Assembly (NCBI GenBank): GCA_046350655.1
Contig: JAXMAB010000013.1
Location: forward strand, 62,001 to 126,000
From: JAEUHO01 sp046350655
GTDB taxonomy: Bacteria; Planctomycetota; PLA2; JAEUHO01
Reading direction: 5' to 3'
DNA length: 64,000 nt
Shown: positions 25,827 to 34,653 of the stretch, piece after piece
Numbering within the stretch: position 1 is the stretch's first letter
Layout of the letters: each line of letters starts with the position of its first letter
Position numbers and translations under genes: made by a program
Notes under the pieces: model-generated
Database searches by the model: none
Told to the model about the DNA's origin: nothing
What the model saw: the letters and a program-made list of their open reading frames with translations, nothing else

Positions 25827-27818
25827 ATGAACAACAACCCGTTCCTGGCGGTGGTCAAGATCCTGTTCACGGCGGTCCTGGCCGTGGCGGTCTTCCTGGC
25901 CTTCTGGCAGAAGACGCACGTCGAGGACCAGCTCGCCCGCCTCCAGGCGACCAGCGACGACAACGCCAGCGCGCTGAAGGACCTCCGCCGCGACCTCAAC
26001 AAGCTCGCCGTGGCCCCGCCCGGCCCCGCCACAGGGCCGGCGCCGAAGCGCGAGTGGGGCTGGGAGCTCAACGCCTCGCTGGACGCCGCCGCGGACCCGT
26101 CGAAGCCGGTGGGCACGGCCGGCCGCTACAAGAACTTCCTCTCGCTGGACCCGGACCCGGAGTACCCCGCGGACGCGAAGCCGGGCGGCGTGGTCTCGGT
26201 CCCGTACGGCGAGGACCCGAAGGGGTTCAACTTCATCGTCGAGAACGCGGCGGAGCTCACCGAGCAGCTCGAGCAGTACGTCACCGACTCGCCGGCGTCG
26301 TCGCACTGGGCGAACCCGTACAAGTTCGCGCCCGCGCTCTGCTGGCGCATCGAGGTGAGCCCGGACTTCCGCGAGTACACGCTGTTCTTCCGGCGGGACG
26401 TCCTCTGGCACGAGCCCCCGGTGGACCTGAAGGCCTACCCGCACCTGAAGGGCGAGCACCGCGTGACCGCGCGGGACTACAAGTTCACGCTCGACATCAT
26501 CAACAACCCGCAGACCGACTGCGCGCCTCTCCGTGGCTACTACACGGAGATGGAGGACTCGCGCCTGATCGACGACTGGACCGTGGTCGTCCGCTGGAAG
26601 GAGACGGTCTGGCACTCGATCGACTTCACCATCGGTCGCGCGCCCATGCCGGAGTTCATCTTCGGCTACTCGGAGAGCGGCAAGCGGCTCCCGCCGGAGA
26701 CCATCGGCCAGCAGTTCAACGAGCACTGGTTCAACCAGAAGGGCGTCTGCGGCTGCGGCCCGTACCGGATGGTGTCGTACGACGTCGGCAAGTGGATCAC
26801 GCTCGAGCGCTTCGAGGACTACTACCGCGCGGCGGAGGGCGTGCGCTACCCGATCGACGGCCGGCGCATGCTCATCTACAAGGACCCGGAGACGGCGTTC
26901 CTGAAGCTGCAGGCCGGTGAGCTGTCGCTGACGGGCCTCACGTCGGCCCAGTACAAGAAGGCCTTCGTCTCGCAGACGCCGCCCGCGGCCTTCGCCGAGA
27001 AGCGGCTGCTGGGCTACAAGTACCCGCGGTCGTCGTACTACTACTTCGGGTGGAAGAACACGCACCCCCTCTTCCGCGACCCGAACGTCCGCCGCGCCCT
27101 GGCGCTGGCGTGCAACCGGTTCGACATCGCGAGCAAGATCTTCATCGGCCGCATCGTGCCGATGGCGGGGCCCGTGTTCCCCGGCAGCCCCCAGGCCGAC
27201 CCGGAGATGAAGCCCCTGCCGTTCGACATGAAGCAGGCGGAGACCCTCCTCGACGAGGCCGGCTGGAAGAAGAACGCGTCGACCGGCATCCGCGAGAAGA
27301 CCGTGGACGGCGAACTGCGGAAGTTCGAGTTCAAGATCCTCTGGTCGGCGCCGAGCCCGGACGTCGAGGCCGCGATCAACCAGTACAAGAACGACCTCCT
27401 GTCGATCGGGATCGTGATGGAGTCGGACCCCGTCGAGTGGACGCTGTGGCAGAAGCGCGCGGCCAACCGGCAGTTCGAGGCCGTGTTCGGCGGCTGGTCC
27501 ACCAGCGGCTGGGACCACGACTTCGACCAGATCTGGCACAGCCGGCAGATCGCGCAGCCGAACGGGTCGAACTACATCGAGTTCTCGGACCCCGAGGTCG
27601 ATCGCCTCTCCGACGACCTGCGCCGCGAGATGGACCCCGAGAAGCGCATCGAGAAGGTGCGCAAGATCGGCCGCATCCTGTTCGAGGCGCAGCCGACCTG
27701 CTTCATCGGGTGGGCGACCGTGTTCGGCGCCCACGACAAGGACCTGCAGAACGTGACCGGGCACCTGTTCAAGACCCGCCCGAACCTCCGCACGTTCCCC
27801 ATGTGGTTCGCCCGGTAG
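25827..27818 (+). CDS. Membrane-anchored substrate-binding protein of a peptide-type ABC importer (family 5)
   Basis: The 663-residue protein starts with an uncleaved-looking membrane helix (residues ~8-30) and a short coiled coil (~33-67). A family 5 extracellular solute-binding domain follows, with TARDYKFTLDIINNPQTDC, GCGPYRMVSYD and RRALALACNRFDIASK. Members bind oligopeptides, nickel complexes or similar ligands. ATG 25827 is preferred over upstream codons because a TAGGTT element is at 25784-25789 and the hydrophobic segment then begins at the N-terminus. It is the first gene of a five-gene transporter operon (binding protein, two permeases, two ATPases). There is no lipobox; the anchor helix probably keeps it at the inner membrane. 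Confidence 0.88.
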   Translation: MNNNPFLAVVKILFTAVLAVAVFLAFWQKTHVEDQLARLQATSDDNASALKDLRRDLNKLAVAPPGPATGPAPKREWGWELNASLDAAADPSKPVGTAGRYKNFLSLDPDPEYPADAKPGGVVSVPYGEDPKGFNFIVENAAELTEQLEQYVTDSPASSHWANPYKFAPALCWRIEVSPDFREYTLFFRRDVLWHEPPVDLKAYPHLKGEHRVTARDYKFTLDIINNPQTDCAPLRGYYTEMEDSRLIDDWTVVVRWKETVWHSIDFTIGRAPMPEFIFGYSESGKRLPPETIGQQFNEHWFNQKGVCGCGPYRMVSYDVGKWITLERFEDYYRAAEGVRYPIDGRRMLIYKDPETAFLKLQAGELSLTGLTSAQYKKAFVSQTPPAAFAEKRLLGYKYPRSSYYYFGWKNTHPLFRDPNVRRALALACNRFDIASKIFIGRIVPMAGPVFPGSPQADPEMKPLPFDMKQAETLLDEAGWKKNASTGIREKTVDGELRKFEFKILWSAPSPDVEAAINQYKNDLLSIGIVMESDPVEWTLWQKRAANRQFEAVFGGWSTSGWDHDFDQIWHSRQIAQPNGSNYIEFSDPEVDRLSDDLRREMDPEKRIEKVRKIGRILFEAQPTCFIGWATVFGAHDKDLQNVTGHLFKTRPNLRTFPMWFAR

Positions 27819-27830
27819 GCCCGGGGGCCC

Positions 27831-29273
27831 GTGTTCACCTACGTCGTCAAGCGCGTGCTCCTGATGATCCCGACCCTGTTCGGGATCTCGCTCGTCATCT
27901 GGCTGGTCATGACCGCGGCGCCGGGGCGCCCCGGCCGTGACTCGAAGGGCATGGGCGACGACGTCAAGGCCGAGCAGGACCCCGCCAAGCGGAAGGAGCA
28001 GAACGAGTCGCAGCGTCTGTTCCGCCGCCAGTACGGCCTCGACCGCCCGCTGCTCTTCAACACCTGGCCGTGGCTCTCGAAGGACGACCTGCGCCCGATG
28101 GTGCGGACCGCCCAGGCGCCGATCGAGGAGGTCGGCATCGAGGCGAAGCGCACGGCGATGGAGCAGCTCGAGGACTACGGGCACTACGCCGTCCCGCCGC
28201 TCGTCGAGCTGCTCGGCGCGACCGAGGGCGCGGAGCAGGACGCGATCCTGGCGTGGCTCCGGTTCTCGGCCACGCAGAACACGACGATCGGCGACGACGC
28301 CGCGACGACGGCGGCGAACCAGCGGATCATCCGCGAGAACGAAGAGGTCAAGGCCCTGATGTGGCCGGAGGGCGCGCCGGCCTCCGCGCGCGCACCGGTC
28401 GTCGCGGGCTGGCAGGCCTGGTTCCGCGAGCGCGCCGAGCGGTGGGACTGGTCGTTCGCCGAGAAGGTGCGGCTGCTGCTCACGGACACCCAGTTCGGCA
28501 CCTACTGGGCGCGGCTCCTGCGCCTCGACCTCGGGAAGAGCCACCGGTACAAGCGGCCGGTCCTCGACCTGGTGCTCGAGCGGCTCCCGCTGACCGCGAG
28601 CCTCGCCTTCGTCTCGATCCTGCTCGTGTACCTGCTCGCGATCCCGCTCGGCATCTGGTCGGCCGTGAAGCCGTACACGTTCGCCGACCGGACGATCTCG
28701 ATCAGCCTGTTCCTGCTCTACTCGCTCCCGTCGTTCTTCATCGGGACGGTGCTGCTCCGCGCGTTCACGATCGGCGACCCGATGCGGTGGTTCCCGACCG
28801 GCGACATCGCCTCCACGCAGGCGCCGCAGTGGAACTCGTGGGAGCGCCTGAAGGACGTGCTCTGGCACGTCACGCTGCCGCTCGTGACGATGACCTACGC
28901 CGGCCTGGCCGGTCTCTCTCGGTTCGCGCGGACGGGCATGCTCGACGTCATCCGGTCCGACTTCGTCCGGACCGCCCGGGCCAAGGGCCTCGGCGAGACC
29001 GAGGTGATCCTGCGCCACGCCGCCCGGAACGGCATGATGCCGATGGTGACGCTGCTCGCGGGCCTGCTGCCGAGCCTCGTCGGCGGGTCGGTCGTCGTCG
29101 AGTTCATGTTCAACCTCAACGGCATGGGCCTCCTGACCCTCGAGGCGATCAACAACCGCGACTACAACATCGTCGTCGGCGAGTCGCTGATCGTCGCCGT
29201 CCTCACGCAGGTCGGCATCCTCGCCTCGGACATCCTGTACGCCGTGATGGACCCGCGGGTGTCCTACAAGTGA
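27831..29273 (+). CDS. ABC importer permease (DppB/OppB type) with a ~150-residue extra helical domain
   Basis: The 480 residues (GTG start) comprise the standard first helix (VVKRVLLMIPTLFGISLVIW). A long extracytoplasmic insert at about 40-235 follows, then the normal permease core with the EAA loop DFVRTARAKGLGETEVILRH. Typical DppB-like permeases are 300-340 residues. Within the insert, residues ~100-150 (MEQLEDYGHYAVPPLVELLG, then AILAWLRFSA) look like a pair of HEAT-type helices; this is a visual impression. The stop overlaps the next gene's GTG. The insert probably contacts the binding protein on the periplasmic side. Confidence 0.88.
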   Translation: MFTYVVKRVLLMIPTLFGISLVIWLVMTAAPGRPGRDSKGMGDDVKAEQDPAKRKEQNESQRLFRRQYGLDRPLLFNTWPWLSKDDLRPMVRTAQAPIEEVGIEAKRTAMEQLEDYGHYAVPPLVELLGATEGAEQDAILAWLRFSATQNTTIGDDAATTAANQRIIRENEEVKALMWPEGAPASARAPVVAGWQAWFRERAERWDWSFAEKVRLLLTDTQFGTYWARLLRLDLGKSHRYKRPVLDLVLERLPLTASLAFVSILLVYLLAIPLGIWSAVKPYTFADRTISISLFLLYSLPSFFIGTVLLRAFTIGDPMRWFPTGDIASTQAPQWNSWERLKDVLWHVTLPLVTMTYAGLAGLSRFARTGMLDVIRSDFVRTARAKGLGETEVILRHAARNGMMPMVTLLAGLLPSLVGGSVVVEFMFNLNGMGLLTLEAINNRDYNIVVGESLIVAVLTQVGILASDILYAVMDPRVSYK

Positions 29274-30622
29274 GCGACTCCAACGCCTCCGTGACGTCGG
29301 GCTCGACGGCCGTCTCGTACTGGACCGTCGTCTGGCAGCAGCTGCGCCGCAACCGCGTGTCCATGGTCGCCCTGCGGGCGGTGCTGGGGCTCTTCGCGGT
29401 CGCGGTGGTCGCGCCGCTCCTGGCCTTCAACGTCCCGCTGCTGTGGGTGGACGGCCTGCCGCGCTTCCCGGTGATCGAGCGCCTGTTCGACCGCTCGGTG
29501 TTCCCGTCGGGCGTCGACGTCTTCTTCAACCTGCTGATGGTCGTCCTGCCCCCGATGCTGCTGGTCCTGCCCGCGACGCGCCCCGGCGGCGGGGCCCGCG
29601 TGACGTGGGCGCGCGTCGCCCTCGCGGTCTGGGCTCTCGTGTTCGCGCTCGCGGTCGTCCACTCGCGCCGGTCGTTGTGGATCGCCCTCGCCGTCGCGCT
29701 CGTCGTCGCGGGGCTCCGCCTCGCGTCGCGCCGCGGCCGGCTGCCGAGGACCGCGGCGCGGTGGGGCGGCTTCGCGGCGTTCGTCGCCGGGGTCGTGCTG
29801 CTGGCCGGGCCCGCCGCGGACCGCTGGCCCTGGACCGACTGGGCCGCGATCGCGCGCACGGACCACGTCGCCGCGGTGTTCCCGCCGATCCCGTTCCACC
29901 CGGACAACATCGGCTCGTCGGGCGTCCTGAGCGACGAGTCCATCGCCCGCGAGGAGCACCACTGGATGGGCGTGGACGCCAACCAGCGCGACGTCCTCGC
30001 CCGGCTCCTGTTCGGGTCGCGGATCTCGCTGACGATCGGCATCGTCGCCGTCTCGATCAACGTCCTGATCGGCATCCTGCTCGGCGCGCTGGCCGGGTAC
30101 TACGGCCGGAAGGTCGACCTGATCATCTCCCGGTTCATCGAGGTGATGATCTGCTTCCCGACGTTCTTCCTGATCCTGACGATCATCGCGGTCTTCGACA
30201 GCCGCAGCATCTTCCTGATCATGGGCGCGCTGGGCATCGTCGGGTGGCCGGGCGTCGCGCGGCTCGTCCGCGGCGAGTTCATCCGGCAGCGCAACCTCGA
30301 CTACGTCACCGCCGCCAAGGCCCTCGGGCTGCGCGAGCGCCGGATCATCTTCCGGCACGTCCTCCCGAACTGCCTCGGGCCGGTCCTCGTGTCGGCCACG
30401 TTCGGCGTCGCGGGCTCGATCCTCACCGAGAGCGGCATCGCGTTCCTCGGGCTCGGCGACGTGAAGGCGCCGTCCTGGGGGCAGATGCTGTCGAACGGCC
30501 GGGCGTCGCAGGAGTGGCACCTGATCCTGGCGCCGGGCTTCGCGATCTTCTTCGTCGTGACGGTCTTCAACCTGCTGGGCGAGGGGCTCCGGGACGCCCT
30601 CGACCCCAAGCTGCGGAGGTGA
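29270..30622 (+). CDS. ABC importer permease (DppC/OppC type) with extra membrane helices
   Basis: The GTG start overlaps the previous stop. The 450 residues exceed the usual ~280-340 for this subunit. After the usual N-terminal helix (~31-55) there is an extra ~110-residue segment with about three more hydrophobic helices ([48 protein letters not shown]). [24 protein letters not shown] periplasmic segment and the conserved permease core with [20 protein letters not shown] follow. The closest common architecture is the longer YejE-like permease, but this has still more helices. It is fourth-base coupled to its partner permease and is followed 4 bp later by the first ATPase. Confidence 0.88.
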   Translation: MSDSNASVTSGSTAVSYWTVVWQQLRRNRVSMVALRAVLGLFAVAVVAPLLAFNVPLLWVDGLPRFPVIERLFDRSVFPSGVDVFFNLLMVVLPPMLLVLPATRPGGGARVTWARVALAVWALVFALAVVHSRRSLWIALAVALVVAGLRLASRRGRLPRTAARWGGFAAFVAGVVLLAGPAADRWPWTDWAAIARTDHVAAVFPPIPFHPDNIGSSGVLSDESIAREEHHWMGVDANQRDVLARLLFGSRISLTIGIVAVSINVLIGILLGALAGYYGRKVDLIISRFIEVMICFPTFFLILTIIAVFDSRSIFLIMGALGIVGWPGVARLVRGEFIRQRNLDYVTAAKALGLRERRIIFRHVLPNCLGPVLVSATFGVAGSILTESGIAFLGLGDVKAPSWGQMLSNGRASQEWHLILAPGFAIFFVVTVFNLLGEGLRDALDPKLRR

Positions 30623-30626
30623 CGGC

Positions 30627-31654
<1,028 letters not shown>

Positions 31655-31658
<4 letters not shown>

Positions 31659-32683
31659 GCCGCACCTTCGACCGCCTCCTCGACGTCCGGGCGCTGCGCA
31701 AGTGGTTCCCCGTCACGAAGGGCCTCTTCTCGCGCGTCGTCGGCCACGTCAAGGCCGTGGACGACATCGACCTCGTCATCGGCCGCGGCGAGACCCTCGG
31801 CCTCGTCGGCGAGTCCGGCTGCGGCAAGACCACCGCCGGCCGCGCGCTCCTGCGCCTCATCGAGCCGACGTCGGGCACCGTCTCGTTCGACGGCACCGAC
31901 GTCCTCGCCGCCGACGGCGAGGAGCTGCGCGCGCTCCGGCGCCGCATGCAGATCATCTTCCAGGACCCGTACTCGTCGCTCAACCCGCGCATGACGGTGC
32001 TCGACATCGTCGGCGAGGCGCTGCGCGTGCACGGGCTCGCGAAGGGCCCCGCGGTCGAGGAGCGCGTGAAGGACCTCATGCAGCAGGTGGGCCTGCTGCC
32101 GCGCTACATCAACCGCTACCCGCACGAGTTCTCCGGCGGCCAGCGCCAGCGCATCGGCATCGCCCGCGCCCTCGCGCTCGAGCCCGACTTCATCGTCTGC
32201 GACGAGGCCATCAGCGCGCTCGACGTCTCCATCCAGGCCCAGGTGATCAACCTCCTGCGCGACCTGCAGGAGAAGCGCAACCTCGCCTACCTCTTCATCT
32301 CGCACGACCTCTCCGTCGTGGAGTTCCTCTCCGACCGCGTCGCCGTCATGTACCTCGGCCGCATCGTCGAGACGGGCCCGTCGGACGTCCTCTTCAAGAA
32401 CCCGATCCACCCGTACACGAAGGCGCTGCTCTCGGCCATCACGGTCCCCGACCCGACGCGCACCAAGAAGCGCATCCTGCTCCCGGGCGACCCGCCGAGC
32501 CCGCTGAACCCGCCCAAGGGCTGCCGGTTCCACCCGCGGTGCCCGCTGGCCGAGCTGCCGCTCTGCTCCGCGTCGGAGCCCGTCGCGGTCATGGCCGAGG
32601 ACGGCCACATCGTGAACTGCCACGTCGAGCAGCGCCGCATGGGCCTCAAGCCCGTGGCCGACGCCGCGCCCGCCGCGACCTAG
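31655..32683 (+). CDS. ABC importer ATPase (DppF/OppF type)
   Basis: The GTG start overlaps the preceding stop. The 342 residues have Walker A GESGCGKT (52-59), Q-loop [12 protein letters not shown], signature FSGGQRQR and H-loop SHDL. The C-terminal cysteine extension reads [15 protein letters not shown]. Walker B reads [10 protein letters not shown], so the usual Pro after the catalytic Glu is Ala; the Asp and Glu needed for hydrolysis are kept. It is the last gene of the first transporter operon. The stop is followed by a 302-bp gap holding repeats. Confidence 0.93.
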
Positions 32684-32716
32684 GCGGCGGCCTCGGGCGC
32701 GGTCGGGCTCGACGGT

Positions 32717-32824
32717 ACGCGAGGCCCGGTCGCCGGCACGCGGGGCACCGTCGTCGGCAGGCAGGACCCGGTCGCGGGAACTCGAGGCGACCCGCCCGCG
32801 GGCACGCAGAACTCGGTCGCCGGT
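32717..32824. repeat. 21-bp minisatellite-like tandem repeat
   Basis: Five degenerate units (21, 21, 21, 24, 21 bp) follow each other, the first being ACGCGAGGCCCGGTCGCCGG plus C. The first unit begins with the half-site of the dispersed palindrome, so the array may have grown from one. Related half-sites follow at 32850-32868 and 32880-32896. The gap 32684-32985 holds no gene. Confidence 0.6.
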
Positions 32825-32985
32825 GCGGGGGCTTCGGGGGCCCACGGCGGCCACCGGGCCTCGTGTCCCCTCGAGGGCGACCGGGTCTCGCGGTCCCGCG
32901 CGGGGGATCGCCGCCGGCGCTCGACCCGGGCCCCGCCGCAGCCGATCCTCCGGAGCGGGGGCCGCGCCGCGGCCCGGGAGCCGCC

Positions 32986-34610
32986 GTGCCCGCACCGCAA
33001 CCGACCGCGCCGACCGTCCCGGGCCCGGCGCGCGAGGCGGTCGCGCGCCCGGCCGCGCTCGTGGCGGTCGCGACCGCTTCGAGCCGCGTGGGGGGCTCGT
33101 CCGCGAGGCGCTGTTCGCCGCGTTGTTCGGCGCCACGAACCGCGCCGACGCGTTCCAGATCGCGTTCCGCATCCCCAACCTCCTGCGCGACCTCTTCGCG
33201 GAGGGCGCGCTCTCGAGCGCGTTCGTGCCGACGTTCACGAAGGTCGCCGCCGAGCGCGGCGAGGCCGCCGCGTGGCGGACGGCGCGCGTGGTGCTCGGGA
33301 CGCTGCTCGCGGTGACGGGGCTCCTGGCGGTGCTCGGGATCGTGTTCGCGGCACCGGTCGTGGCGGTCGTGGCGGCCGACGCCGGCGCGGCGAAGCAGGC
33401 CGACGCGGTGCCGCTGACGCGGATCATGTTCCCGTTCCTGCCGTGCGTCGCCGCGGCCGCCGTGCTGATGGGGGTGCTCAACGCGCGCAAGCGGTACCTC
33501 GTGCCGGCGTACGCGCCGGTCGCGTTCAACCTCGTCGCGGTGGTCGGCGGGCTCGGGTTGCTCGCGTGGGGGCTGCCGGTCGAGCAGGCGCTCGTCGGGT
33601 GGGCGGCGCTCGTGCTCGTGGGCGGCCTCGCGCAGGCGCTCGTGCAGTGGCCCGCGGCGCGCCGAGAGGGGCTCCGCGGGCCGCTCGTCGTCGACCTCGC
33701 CTTCCGCGACCCGGACCTGCGGACGGTCGTCCGGAGGATGGGCCCGGTGGCCGTCGCGCTCGCCGGCACGCAGGTGATGATCGTCGTCTCGACGGCGCTC
33801 GCCTCGGGCGGCGAGGGCTGGGTCTCGGCGCTCACGTACGCGTTCCGCCTGATCCACCTGCCCATCGGGCTCGTCGGGGTCGCGCTGGGCACCGTGTCGC
33901 TCGCGGCGGCCTCGCGCCGCGCGGCCGCCGGCGACACGGCGGGCCTCGACGACGTCATCCGCCGGGCCCTGCGCCTCAACCTCGCCCTGGCGCTCCCGGC
34001 CGTCGCGGGCCTCGTCGCGCTCGCCGAGCCGATCGTCCGCGTGGTGTACGAGCGGGGCGCGTTCGGGCCCGCGAGCACGGCGCTCGTCACGGCCGCCGTC
34101 CGCGCGTACGCCCTCGGGATCGTCGCCTACGCCGGGCTCAAGTCGGCCGCGGCGTCGTTCCACGCGCGCGGGAACATGCGCGTGCCGATGGTCGCGTCCC
34201 TCGCCGGCATCGCGGCCAACCTGGTGCTCACGCTGGCGGGCCGCGACGCGCTCGGCTTCCACGTCTTCCCGCTCGCGACCGCGCTCGGGGCCACCGTGAA
34301 CTACGCGTGGCTGCGCGTCGCCGACCGCCGCCGCAGCCGCGCCGCCGCGCCGGGCCTCGCGTTCCTCGCCCGGGTCGGCCTCGCGTCGGCGGCGCTCGGC
34401 GGGGCCGCGTGGGCGGCCGGCGCCACGCTGCTCGGGCGGGGCGGGCCCCTCGATCGGGGCCTGTTCGTCATGGCGGTGTCACTGGGCGTGGTGGTCGTGG
34501 CGGGCGCGGTCCTGTACGCGGTGCTGGCGATCGCCCTCCGGATCGAGGAAGCCTCGGGTATCGTCCATGCTGTGCGTCGTCGGCGTCCCCCCGGGGCGGC
34601 GTCGGCCTAG
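32986..34610 (+). CDS. murJ: Lipid II flippase MurJ, broken by a one-base frame change
   Basis: The start GTG 32986, with GGGAG 5 bases before it, opens the MurJ N-terminus (LVAVATASSRVGG). The frame breaks at the six-G run 33090-33095. Adding one G joins it to GGLVREALFAALFGATNRAD and gives 541 residues, a normal MurJ length. The rest shows the MOP-superfamily pattern: FAEGALSSAFVPTF, MFPFLPCVAAAAVLMGVLNA, RLIHLPIGLVGVALGTVSLA, VYERGAFGP, and about 14 membrane helices. MurJ flips the peptidoglycan precursor lipid II across the inner membrane and is essential in many bacteria, so the break is probably a sequencing error. The break context (T-GGGGGG-C) is the same as in the gene at 3562. Confidence 0.88.
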
Positions 34611-34653
34611 GACCTGACCCGCCGCGGACCGACGGAGGCGCAGCGACCCGACG

